Below, piece after piece: positions 1 to 6,590 of a DNA stretch of 7,848 nt. Under the pieces are notes generated by a model. The model ran no database searches, was not told the DNA's origin, and worked only from the letters and a program-made list of their open reading frames with translations. Location of the stretch: assembly GCA_964598235.1 (NCBI GenBank), contig CAZRAY010000063.1:1-7848 (forward strand). The letters run 5' to 3'. The stretch is from UBA652 sp964598235 (lineage in GTDB: Bacteria > Pseudomonadota > Gammaproteobacteria > Nitrosococcales > Methylophagaceae). Positions within the stretch are counted from its first letter, which is position 1. Every line of letters starts with the position of its first letter. The position numbers and the translations under genes are program-made.

Positions 1-95
1 TTTATCCTACATGATTCTTAGCTGAAAAAAAGCACCCGTTTTTACCATTAACTCCCATTTTTGACGATTTACTCTCCTTTGACTTTGACCATCTG

Positions 96-404
96 TTGGC
101 AGGACACCTCGGTATCCTCGGTAATCGTCAGGATGTGTTAGACAGTAAAGAATACACGTTAGACGTTAAAGCAACCATCGAAAACGTGGTGAAAACAGCA
201 TCGCCGGATGAAATATTTGGCCGCGCTGCAAAGGCACTGGAAGGCCGAAGTAATTCCGACCTATCCTACGGTTATTTTCTAGAAACATTAGCCAAACAAT
301 GCGGCAGCCAAATCATTGACAAATGGAAAGATCGGCTTGCAGGTGTTGATGTCTGGGCGGATGGGCATTGCGAAGTCGCCCTAATACACACACTTTTACA
401 CTGA
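96..404 (+). CDS. Hypothetical protein, probable 3' remnant of a longer gene
   Basis: I do not recognise this protein. Translation from a TTG at 96 gives 102 residues, mostly soluble and helical in composition, with two cysteines and no signal peptide or membrane segment. The start is doubtful: there is no Shine-Dalgarno sequence before it. The same frame is open upstream to position 15, where the translation still looks protein-like (…PIFDDLLSFDFDHLLAGHLG…), and is then closed by a TGA at 12-14. The other two frames also stop within the first 25 bases. The simplest reading is the C-terminal part of a larger gene whose 5' end has been lost or frameshifted at the window edge. A small gene with a non-standard start is the alternative. 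It ends 41 bases before the next gene on the same strand. Confidence 0.4.
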   Translation: MAGHLGILGNRQDVLDSKEYTLDVKATIENVVKTASPDEIFGRAAKALEGRSNSDLSYGYFLETLAKQCGSQIIDKWKDRLAGVDVWADGHCEVALIHTLLH

Positions 405-434
405 ATTAAAAAATCTTAACCTAAATATTACTTC

Positions 435-440
435 TGGAGA
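435..440 (+). promoter_or_regulatory. Ribosome binding site of the 446-1501 gene
   Basis: TGGAGA lies five bases before the ATG at 446 and supports that start. The signal peptide begins directly at this methionine. Confidence 0.65.
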
Positions 441-445
441 TTAAA

Positions 446-1501
446 ATGCTAAAAAGTCTTACTTATTTTGCCGCGATTGCTGGCGCAACCTTACTATTCA
501 ACACTACTGCAATAGCGGGTCTAAGCGGGGTAAACAGCACGGTTAGAAACACCATTCAATCACCCGCTTTCACGGGTGGATCTGAAGATCCTTTCGGCGA
601 TCCGCAAAGTACTGTGGTTTCCTCAGCAACAGAATTTCCAGGCTTTATTGACCTGTATGATATCAATATATCCGACAATTCAATCTCCTTTAATTGGCTA
701 AATACGGGCTTTTCCCAAGCCGTCGGCGGGCCTGTCGGTGCCAATGTTTTTGATCGCAATTATTTTGTATTTAACCTGCCAGAAAATGAGGTCATCACTA
801 GCATTTCCTTCGATGCTGCAGCATCAAACCTACTTGCTGGTTCAGTAGAGCCTTCTGCACAAATTCTTGGATCAAATGAAGTGAGAACCGTGTTTGGTGA
901 AGGCGTTATCCGCAGTGTTGGCTTTAATCCTGTATTCAATATCACGACAGCAACGCTAGCCAAACCAAGCGTCATAGTACGCAACACAATTCAATCGCCT
1001 TCTTTTACGGGCGGCTCTGAAGATCCCTTCGGCAATGCACAAAGCGCAAGCATTTCTTCAGCGACAGAATTTCTAGGTTTTATCGACCTTTATGATATAG
1101 ATGTTACCAGCGATTCAATCACTTTTAATTGGATAGATACAGTATTCTCACAAATAGTTGGGGGCGCGGTTGGTGCTGATGTTTTTGATCGTAATTATTT
1201 TGTATTCAATCTCCCTGAAAACGTCATCATTACCAGTGTTTCTTTTGATGCTGTCGCCTCAAACCTACTTGCTGGCTCAGCCGAGCCCACGGTCCAACGG
1301 ATTTCATCTAACCAAGTGGTCACTATTTTTGGTGAAGGTGTGATCCGAAGTGTTGGTTTTAGTCCCGTATTTCGCCTCACCACTTCTACTATCACATCCG
1401 TACCCGTGATGAGCCCCATCAGCCTCTTACTAATGAGTTTTGGATTGACATTAATGGGATTTCTAACAATCCGGTTTCAAAGAAAATCAACGCAAAGATA
1501 A
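446..1501 (+). CDS. Secreted two-repeat protein with PEP/IPTL-CTERM-like anchor
   Basis: A 351-residue exported protein of unknown function. Residues 1-24 form a Sec signal peptide (charged start, hydrophobic core, AIA-G cleavage region). Two tandem copies of one domain follow, about residues 33-168 and 178-313. By hand alignment they are roughly three quarters identical. Each contains VRNTIQSP, FTGGSEDPFG, SSATEF, GFIDLYDI, FDRNYFVFNLPEN, ASNLLAGS and FGEGVIRSVGF. The alternating polar/hydrophobic pattern suggests a beta-sandwich; there are no cysteines. The C-terminus (about 319-351) has a VPVMSP motif, a hydrophobic helix and a basic tail ending RFQRK. This is the tripartite layout of PEP-CTERM and IPTL-CTERM signals, which exosortases recognise in Gram-negative bacteria, but the motif is degenerate. 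The likely location is the cell surface or extracellular matrix. The domain itself I cannot name. A good ribosome site precedes the ATG and a hairpin follows the stop. Confidence 0.85.
   Translation: MLKSLTYFAAIAGATLLFNTTAIAGLSGVNSTVRNTIQSPAFTGGSEDPFGDPQSTVVSSATEFPGFIDLYDINISDNSISFNWLNTGFSQAVGGPVGANVFDRNYFVFNLPENEVITSISFDAAASNLLAGSVEPSAQILGSNEVRTVFGEGVIRSVGFNPVFNITTATLAKPSVIVRNTIQSPSFTGGSEDPFGNAQSASISSATEFLGFIDLYDIDVTSDSITFNWIDTVFSQIVGGAVGADVFDRNYFVFNLPENVIITSVSFDAVASNLLAGSAEPTVQRISSNQVVTIFGEGVIRSVGFSPVFRLTTSTITSVPVMSPISLLLMSFGLTLMGFLTIRFQRKSTQR
542..976 (+). repeat. Tandem domain repeat, copy 1
   Basis: First copy of the duplicated unit inside the secreted protein gene. The unit is 435 bases and in frame with copy 2, which begins at 977 with the same VRNTIQSP motif. 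Boundaries are set from the protein alignment; the last few codons are linker. Confidence 0.75.
977..1411 (+). repeat. Tandem domain repeat, copy 2
   Basis: Second copy of the 435-base unit. I counted about 35 differences over about 136 residues against copy 1, many of them conservative. Both copies therefore seem to be kept as functional domains rather than decaying. Confidence 0.75.
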
Positions 1502-1517
1502 TCCGTTGATCCTAACC

Positions 1518-1556
1518 AGCCCTAGATTATGAACAAAATTCTAGGGCTAGTTTCTC
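1518..1556 (+). terminator. Hairpin terminator after the two-repeat protein gene
   Basis: AGCCCTAGA (1518-1526) and TCTAGGGCT (1540-1548) form a perfect nine-base-pair stem with a 13-base loop, 17 bases after the stop codon. The T tract after it (AGTTTCTCT) is short and interrupted, so termination may be partial. Confidence 0.6.
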
Positions 1557-1563
1557 TCCAACA

Positions 1564-1635
1564 GGGGAGGTTATCAAAGGATTGGCCAGCTTGATATAAA
1601 AGAAGCCTGACATAGGTGCAAGCAACCTCTCTCCC
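1564..1635. other. Unexplained structured intergenic stretch
   Basis: GGGGAGGTT (1564-1572) is complementary to AACCTC plus CTCCC (1624-1635), with a few unpaired bases in the second arm. Inside it lie two smaller inverted repeats: ATCAA (1573-1577) with TTGAT (1591-1595), and CCT (1606-1608) with AGG (1614-1616). The stretch could fold into a three-way junction. I do not recognise it as a known RNA family. It sits just upstream of a candidate promoter for the haem-protein gene. Confidence 0.25.
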
Positions 1636-1655
1636 GAACTCCACTCATCTCACTA

Positions 1656-1664
1656 TGGTATAGT
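1656..1664 (+). promoter_or_regulatory. Candidate extended -10 promoter for the haem protein/cyclase operon
   Basis: TGGTATAGT matches an extended -10 element (TGnTATAAT type). It would start RNA near 1671, giving a leader of about 24 bases before the ATG at 1695. I see no good -35 hexamer, which extended -10 promoters often lack. Confidence 0.35.
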
Positions 1665-1694
1665 AAACACACTCAAATTTAGCGGATCACGATT

Positions 1695-2462
1695 ATGCCA
1701 TCCTCACAACATCACCTTAATCTCTGCAGCCAAGGTATTGCCTTAAAAGCCTTATTTACAGGCTATCTTGTTGTTGTCGCCATTGGTTATCTCATGGCAA
1801 TTGCTCAAATTCAATTTACCCATGGCATGGCGGATGGCAAGTTGGGCTTATCCGTCGATGATATTGTATATAGCTATTATGGCAAACGCTCTGGCTCTGT
1901 GCTCGAGGCAAAATTAAATGGTTCAATGAAGCTTAATGCGTCAGATGAAGATCGTCGTAAAATCATCAACTGGGTGCACAAAGGCGCAAGTGAAAAAAGC
2001 TTTTCTAGCATGGGGATCCGTCAAATCATGGATACCAGTTGTGTGATGTGTCATAACGGGGCATCGGGCTTGCCCATTCCCGATTTCACCAAGTTAGAAA
2101 ATGTACTCAAACTCGCTGAAACGGATACCGGCGCCTCCTTCTCCTCTCTGGCGCGGGTATCACATATCCATTTATTTGGGATCGCCTTTATCTTTATGTT
2201 CGTCGGTATGATTTTCAGTTTGGCCGCTGGCGTGCCGCGTAAATTAAAAGCCATTGTCATTGTAATGCCCTATGTCTTTTTGATTCTTGATATTTCATCC
2301 TGGTGGCTCACTAAACTGAATCCTAATTTTGCATGGTTAGTGATTATCGGTGGCGGCATGATGGCGCTGTCTTTTGCCTTTATGTGGATTGTGTCACTTT
2401 ATGAAATGTGGATTATGCCACGCTTACGGAGCGATAACCGTGATGCACTATTGGACGAATAA
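1695..2462 (+). CDS. Membrane-anchored monohaem c-type protein
   Basis: A 255-residue inner-membrane protein that I cannot assign to a named family. Hydrophobic segments lie at about residues 18-38, 157-178, 185-205 and 213-237. A hydrophilic region of about 115 residues follows the first. Positive residues after segment 2 (PRKLK) and at the C-terminus (PRLRSDNR) place those parts in the cytoplasm, so the 39-155 domain should face the periplasm. That domain contains CVMCH (116-120), a canonical CXXCH site for covalent haem c, with no second copy. H157 and H159 at the start of segment 2 (SHIHLFG) lie at the periplasmic face and could be ligands or part of a second cofactor site. Roles in electron transfer or redox/gas sensing are both possible. 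Only a weak purine stretch precedes the ATG. The stop is 31 bases before the diguanylate cyclase gene, so the two are probably co-transcribed. Confidence 0.8.
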   Translation: MPSSQHHLNLCSQGIALKALFTGYLVVVAIGYLMAIAQIQFTHGMADGKLGLSVDDIVYSYYGKRSGSVLEAKLNGSMKLNASDEDRRKIINWVHKGASEKSFSSMGIRQIMDTSCVMCHNGASGLPIPDFTKLENVLKLAETDTGASFSSLARVSHIHLFGIAFIFMFVGMIFSLAAGVPRKLKAIVIVMPYVFLILDISSWWLTKLNPNFAWLVIIGGGMMALSFAFMWIVSLYEMWIMPRLRSDNRDALLDE

Positions 2463-2493
2463 ATTCTAACTTAACAGGCTAAAGTTTCAGACG

Positions 2494-3255
2494 ATGCCGA
2501 ATACTGGAAAAGAACTTCGCCAAAAGGTGCTACTGCTTGGCCGAGCTAAGGTCATCATTATTCTTACTATCATGGCAATGTTTATTGCTTCAATGATCGA
2601 TTTATTCGTTGCAAAATTCTTAGGCGCCCACTACATTATAGGAGATATTGTAAGAACATCTCTCGTCGTTCTCATTGTCACTCCTTTCGTTTCATGGTAC
2701 CCCATTAGTTTGTTGTTTGAGCTGGATCGACTAGAAAAAAAGATGTCGAAACTGGCAACATACGATGATTTAACTGGCCTTTATAATCGGCGGGAATTCT
2801 ATAGTCATTGCCAAAAGCTTCACCAATATGCCATGCGCCATAAGCAACCATATTGTGCATTAGTGATCGACCTCGATAATTTCAAGGCCATCAATGATCG
2901 ATGTGGGCATGCTACCGGTGATAAGGTGCTAGCTGAATTTGGGCGCATCTTGCGTCAGCAATCAAGAGATGGCGATATATCGGGTCGCTTAGGTGGCGAA
3001 GAGTTTGGCTTCTTTTTACCTAAAACCAATATAAAACAAGCTGAGCATTTTGCAGAAAGGCTGCGTGAAGTAACGGCATCCACACAAACAGGCTGTGATA
3101 ATCAACTTATTCAGTACACCGCAAGTATTGGTATTGCTGGAAATGTATATAATCCCAAATTACCCGTTGAACAGGTGTTCAACAATGCAGATCATGCACT
3201 TTACACCGCCAAAGATAATGGTCGAAATCAAGTATTTATTTTTTCACCCACATAG
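2494..3255 (+). CDS. Membrane GGDEF diguanylate cyclase
   Basis: A 253-residue protein expected to condense two GTP into cyclic di-GMP. Two membrane segments (about 17-37 and 47-67) are joined by a very short loop. A short linker helix (about 75-88) leads to a GGDEF domain from about residue 88 to the end. The key elements are present: DDLTGLYNRR (91-100), the metal-binding aspartate in DLDNF (D126), NDRCGH (134-139), and the active-site signature GGEEF (167-171). RDGD (158-161) lies exactly five residues before the signature, so the allosteric product-inhibition site (RxxD) is intact. Nothing suggests a degenerate enzyme. There is no recognisable sensory domain beyond the membrane anchor, so any input would have to come through the membrane, perhaps from the haem protein 31 bases upstream. 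No strong ribosome site is visible before the ATG. It is transcribed towards the riboswitch-controlled gene, with a shared terminator between them. Confidence 0.92.
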   Translation: MPNTGKELRQKVLLLGRAKVIIILTIMAMFIASMIDLFVAKFLGAHYIIGDIVRTSLVVLIVTPFVSWYPISLLFELDRLEKKMSKLATYDDLTGLYNRREFYSHCQKLHQYAMRHKQPYCALVIDLDNFKAINDRCGHATGDKVLAEFGRILRQQSRDGDISGRLGGEEFGFFLPKTNIKQAEHFAERLREVTASTQTGCDNQLIQYTASIGIAGNVYNPKLPVEQVFNNADHALYTAKDNGRNQVFIFSPT

Positions 3256-3287
3256 AAAGGCAGATGTTTCCTTAATAGACACCCATA

Positions 3288-3313
3288 AAAAAGGCCGCTT
3301 TAGCGACCTTTTT
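3288..3313. terminator. Bidirectional intrinsic terminator between convergent genes
   Basis: AAAAAGGCCGC (3288-3298) and GCGACCTTTTT (3303-3313) pair with one C-A mismatch around a TTTA loop. The A run on one side and T run on the other give a U tract in both directions. It serves the cyclase gene (stop at 3255) and the surface-protein gene (stop at 3337). Confidence 0.85.
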
Positions 3314-3336
3314 GTTTAGCTTATTTTACACACAGT

Positions 3337-6300
3337 TTAAGCCTCTTCCCGTCGCCGAAGATAAACCAAACCAACGATCATTAAGCTTAAAAATATCTGC
3401 ATCCAAAAGGCTAAGGTTGGAATGTCTACGGGTGTAAGATTTTGTCTTTCAACAAAGTCATTATTAACATCATTCTCACCCGCGCTCACTGTGCCTGAAA
3501 TTTGATTATTATCTATCGCACTTCCGTGGTCATCATTATCAAGACCGCCTTCATCTTCGCTCACATTAACCAATCCTGCTGGTTGCGTTTCCACCGCAAC
3601 ATAGTCGCCAGGGCTAAGATCATTAAAGATATAATTGCCATTTGCATCGGTTGTTGTCACTGCAATCGCAACACCATCTGGCTGTCCATCCCCATCTATA
3701 TCTGCAAACAAGGTGATAACAACGCCCTGCAAATTCACATCGCCGATATCATCATTATTGATATCTTGGCTCACATTACCGCTCCATGAACCACCAATTT
3801 TTTCAACAAAATCATTGTTTACGTCTGCTTCACCAGGGCCCACTGTGCCGGAAATCTGATTATTGTTTGTTGAGTTGCCGTTATCATCATTATCTAAGCC
3901 ACCTTCATCCTCACTCACATTGACGAGTGGCACAGGCTGTGTTTCTACGGCAACATAATCGCCAGGAACAAGATTGTTGAACACATAATCACCACTGCCG
4001 TTTGTCATTGTCGTGCCAACAGAAACACCATCACTTGGATCGCCATCACCATTTGGATCCGTAAAGAGTTCAATTGTAACGCCAGGTAAATTCGTATCAC
4101 CTATATTATTACCCGTTGTATCTTGGCTCACATTCCCACTCCAACTCCCAGGAACTGCAAATCCGAAGTCTAAGGTATGGTCATTAGCACCCGCTGTACC
4201 GGTAGTATGTTCAATGGTAGAAAACCCAGCATTTAAAATACCATTATCGCCGTCGTTATCATGTAAGTCGCCAGTATTACTATTAACATCTTGCTGGGTC
4301 GGAACCCTACCAACAATATTTGCAATACGGATCTGATAGTCGGTTAAAGGTTCAACAATATTACCACCGCTCATATTCGTGTCTGCTAGACCACCGAAAT
4401 AGTATTCACCATTCGCGCCCGTTATCGCCGAACCCACCTGCGTTCCGCCTTCATAAAGCAATACAGTAACCCCAGCCAAGCCAGCTTCGCTCGGATCTTG
4501 AATGCCATCACCATCAACATCATCCCAAACATAATTACCGATCTCTATTGGCGCAGGGTCACAAAGCATTTCTAAGTCTCCAATACCGTTCGCTTTCCCC
4601 AAGAAGGTCGACGCATTTATTGGAGAGACGAGCAACCTCTTAGGGGTGCCACCATCTAGGCTAATTTCACCTGTGTCATTACGGAACCAGCCCAACCCCG
4701 TATTATAGAAATTATGTGAGTCCATTATGCCTGTGATAACATCTGGATAACCTGGAATATGTAACAAGCCACCCGCTGTTGTGTCACCATGTCCATTGGT
4801 ACCGCCACTCACATTACCATTACCACCTGGGCCATTATCATACCAATAGAATTCGCCACCACCAGGGCCTTCCTGGTTCCCCGCGCCGCCCGTGGTAATA
4901 CCACCACAAGAACCGTTAGATTCCAGCGTCCATCCTATTTGTGGGTTGCCGCACGCTTTCAACATATCGCCCATACCATTCCCTCGCCTAGCAACCACAT
5001 TTGCAGGGTCTGGAGAAAAATTCTCATAACCTGTTTTATCACCGTTAAGATCTCTAATTTGAATAATCATTGAACCATCATTATCAAACTCAATGTCAGA
5101 CAAAAGCGGTTGTGGATATTCAATGGTAATCAGCGCATTCCCAACATTTCCCGGATTTTTATCATTGAAAACAACCTCCGAGTCCATTTGCCATGGAAGC
5201 CAATTAGCGACAAAAGCCCGTGGAACACCATCCTTATCAGGTATTTGTGCACACCCGCCTGGTGGCGGTGTCGCCAAATTACTAATGTCATTATCATAAA
5301 TACAGCCCCGACCATAATCTAAATCAATGTTGACAACTGGGGCAGCATTAAACAAATTTGTTGTAGGATTAAAAGCATAAACATGTGCTGATAACTGGCT
5401 GCTATCTCCTTTTCTTGGCCCAAAATAACTATCATCGGGATCATCAATGCTTACCGTAGATTCAGCGGTACACGTCACCCCAACATAAAGCACGCCATCA
5501 TTAAACCCTAACCCCATTGGGCGAAAATCTAAGCTGTTCGCACATGCATTGGGGATAGCATAACTGGCTGTCGCACCTGCATCACCATTTGCATCAACAT
5601 CAACAACATAAAGTCTTCTATCTTCCATATTAACGGCAAAAAGCTGGCTTTCATCATCAGAAATTTCTATATCGCCAACGCCTGTTTTACCGACATCGGC
5701 ATAACCATTTGTATCATGATCCCAATCATAGCCAAGCCCTGCATTCCGTGGATCTGTTCCTGGTAATAAGGCAAAAGTTGAAACAACATTGGCTGTCGTA
5801 TGATCAATTTCATAAATTGCACCAATACCTGCGGTACCAATATCTACATGTCGTTTAAAAAACGTCGACACATAAGTCTTATTTGCCTTTCTTAAATGCG
5901 CAACACCGTATATGGAGCCCAATTGCGCATACGTTGCAATATTGGTCGGGGCATCCGTATCATTCGCTGTATAAGGGTATTGAAGTACTGTATTTATCCC
6001 TGTGTTTGCACCTGTCCGCGCGCCTTTTGTAGATCTTGCCATAATAAAGCTGGGATCCGCTTGGCAATATTCTCCTGCATTGTTGAGGCTAACATTGTGT
6101 GTCGTACCATCACTGATAACACTCGTTAATGCTTGCGTCCCTCCAGTAATGGCGGTACCAGGATTAAGATAAGTTGGCACACCCGTAACTTCCACGCGAT
6201 AGGCGCCCGCACCTGTGCCAAGAGTATAACTACCATTCGCTATCGTCGTAACAGTTGCAACAGCAGCACCCGCATCATTGTAAGCAGTGACTGTTATATT

Positions 6301-6444
6301 ATTAACACCCGGCTCAAGTAGATCTTGTGTGCCGCTGAGGTCATAGTCTCTGAAAATTGTGCCGGAAATGCTTGCTGACGCAGCCGTCGTAAACACAAGT
6401 AATGTATAAAAAACAATCCGCTTTAGCCATTGTCGTGTTGCCAT
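3337..6444 (-). CDS. Large secreted SdrD-B-repeat protein with IPTL-CTERM anchor
   Basis: A 1035-residue exported surface or matrix protein. The start is ATG 6444-6442, preceded by GAGGGGG and directly encoding a signal peptide (1-24, cut after ASA). An earlier in-frame ATG at 6510 lies inside the riboswitch and has no ribosome site. In order: an N-terminal Cna/SdrD-B-like domain (about 26-115); a region of about 500 residues with propeller-like strands such as DIEISDDESQLFAVN and LYVVDVD, which holds all eight cysteines; then three SdrD-B-like domains beginning near 633, 766 and 885. The last two are near copies. Acidic DxDGDG motifs in the repeats suggest calcium binding. The tail (1007-1035) is DIPTLAFWM, a hydrophobic helix and RRREEA, the IPTL-CTERM sorting signal; the usual glycine after tryptophan is replaced by methionine. 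IPTL-CTERM proteins are known substrates of exosortase-type systems, with the H type as the family partner; none is in the window. Adhesion or matrix function is inferred. The leader carries a cyclic di-GMP riboswitch. Confidence 0.9.
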   Translation of the reverse strand: MATRQWLKRIVFYTLLVFTTAASASISGTIFRDYDLSGTQDLLEPGVNNITVTAYNDAGAAVATVTTIANGSYTLGTGAGAYRVEVTGVPTYLNPGTAITGGTQALTSVISDGTTHNVSLNNAGEYCQADPSFIMARSTKGARTGANTGINTVLQYPYTANDTDAPTNIATYAQLGSIYGVAHLRKANKTYVSTFFKRHVDIGTAGIGAIYEIDHTTANVVSTFALLPGTDPRNAGLGYDWDHDTNGYADVGKTGVGDIEISDDESQLFAVNMEDRRLYVVDVDANGDAGATASYAIPNACANSLDFRPMGLGFNDGVLYVGVTCTAESTVSIDDPDDSYFGPRKGDSSQLSAHVYAFNPTTNLFNAAPVVNIDLDYGRGCIYDNDISNLATPPPGGCAQIPDKDGVPRAFVANWLPWQMDSEVVFNDKNPGNVGNALITIEYPQPLLSDIEFDNDGSMIIQIRDLNGDKTGYENFSPDPANVVARRGNGMGDMLKACGNPQIGWTLESNGSCGGITTGGAGNQEGPGGGEFYWYDNGPGGNGNVSGGTNGHGDTTAGGLLHIPGYPDVITGIMDSHNFYNTGLGWFRNDTGEISLDGGTPKRLLVSPINASTFLGKANGIGDLEMLCDPAPIEIGNYVWDDVDGDGIQDPSEAGLAGVTVLLYEGGTQVGSAITGANGEYYFGGLADTNMSGGNIVEPLTDYQIRIANIVGRVPTQQDVNSNTGDLHDNDGDNGILNAGFSTIEHTTGTAGANDHTLDFGFAVPGSWSGNVSQDTTGNNIGDTNLPGVTIELFTDPNGDGDPSDGVSVGTTMTNGSGDYVFNNLVPGDYVAVETQPVPLVNVSEDEGGLDNDDNGNSTNNNQISGTVGPGEADVNNDFVEKIGGSWSGNVSQDINNDDIGDVNLQGVVITLFADIDGDGQPDGVAIAVTTTDANGNYIFNDLSPGDYVAVETQPAGLVNVSEDEGGLDNDDHGSAIDNNQISGTVSAGENDVNNDFVERQNLTPVDIPTLAFWMQIFLSLMIVGLVYLRRREEA
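3448..3795 (-). repeat. SdrD-B-like tandem domain, third copy
   Basis: C-terminal copy of a unit of about 118 codons. It runs from GGSWSGNVSQD through DIDGDGQPDG, GDYVAVETQP and NVSEDEGGLDNDD to NDVNNDFVE. It closely matches the neighbouring copy at 3802-4149 and immediately precedes the sorting tail. Confidence 0.75.
3802..4149 (-). repeat. SdrD-B-like tandem domain, second copy
   Basis: Same unit as 3448-3795 with one extra residue in the calcium-type loop (DPNGDGDPSDG instead of DIDGDGQPDG). GDYVAVETQP and NVSEDEGGLDNDD are identical in both. The first SdrD-B domain, further upstream in the gene, is much more divergent. Confidence 0.75.
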
Positions 6445-6450
6445 CTTCAA

Positions 6451-6467
6451 TTTCCCCCTCAGGAAAA
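6451..6467 (-). promoter_or_regulatory. Hairpin overlapping the Shine-Dalgarno sequence
   Basis: On the minus strand TTTCC (6466-6462) can pair with GGAAA (6455-6451). The Shine-Dalgarno GAGGGGG (6460-6454) would then sit in the loop and the second arm. This places a possible translational expression platform between the aptamer and the start codon. The stem is only five base pairs, so its role is inference. Confidence 0.4.
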
Positions 6468-6565
6468 GATACTGCAACCCGGCGATCTCTACCCCATACT
6501 TAGCTAGCATGATGGAGACCCGTGGCTTTCCGTCCCTATCTCACGATTAGGTTTGGCTTCTTAAA
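6468..6565 (-). promoter_or_regulatory. Cyclic di-GMP-I (GEMM-I) riboswitch aptamer
   Basis: In the leader of the surface-protein gene, the minus strand shows the GEMM-I hallmarks in order. These are CAAACC (6555-6550); a stem capped by the GNRA tetraloop GTGA (6544-6541), with a single bulged A; GGGACGGAAAGCC (6536-6524); ACGGGTCT (6523-6516); a variable hairpin CATGCT/AGTATG closed by TCTC/GAGA; and GATCGCCGGGTTGC (6487-6474). The adenine, guanine and cytosine that match the ligand-contacting A47, G20 and C92 of the Vibrio Vc2 aptamer are conserved in my alignment. G at position 20 favours cyclic di-GMP over cyclic AMP-GMP. The outermost helix P1 is uncertain: GATAC (6587-6583) could pair with GTATC (6472-6468), but the left arm overlaps a candidate promoter. 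It is expected to control expression of the gene starting at 6444. Confidence 0.88.
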
Positions 6566-6579
6566 AGAATTAAGCGTGC

Positions 6580-6588
6580 ATTGTATCA
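6580..6588 (-). promoter_or_regulatory. Candidate extended -10 promoter of the riboswitch transcript
   Basis: TGATACAAT on the minus strand fits an extended -10 element. RNA would start near 6573, giving a leader of about 129 bases that contains the whole aptamer core. No clear -35 hexamer is seen in the AT-rich stretch upstream. Confidence 0.4.
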
Positions 6589-6590
6589 GA

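Noticed and set aside
395..427. Promoter for the 446-1501 gene (TTTACA at 395, TAAATA at 422)
   Set aside because: The spacer would be 21 bases, too long for a standard promoter, and no extended -10 is present.
556..1419. Minus-strand frames within the two-repeat gene that resemble each other
   Set aside because: Their similarity only reflects the sense-strand domain duplication; no ribosome site or promoter supports them.
3095..3319. Plus-strand open frame overlapping the end of the cyclase gene
   Set aside because: It runs out of frame inside the GGDEF coding sequence and through the terminator; no protein-like features.
3502..6321. Several plus-strand open frames of 60-107 codons across the large minus-strand gene
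   Set aside because: They lie entirely within the repeat-rich minus-strand gene, lack ribosome sites, and have low-complexity compositions typical of antisense shadows.
6445..6510. Longer start (ATG at 6510) adding 22 residues to the large surface protein
   Set aside because: It lies in the variable hairpin of the riboswitch, has no ribosome site, and would bury the signal peptide. ATG 6444 has GAGGGGG upstream and starts the signal peptide directly.
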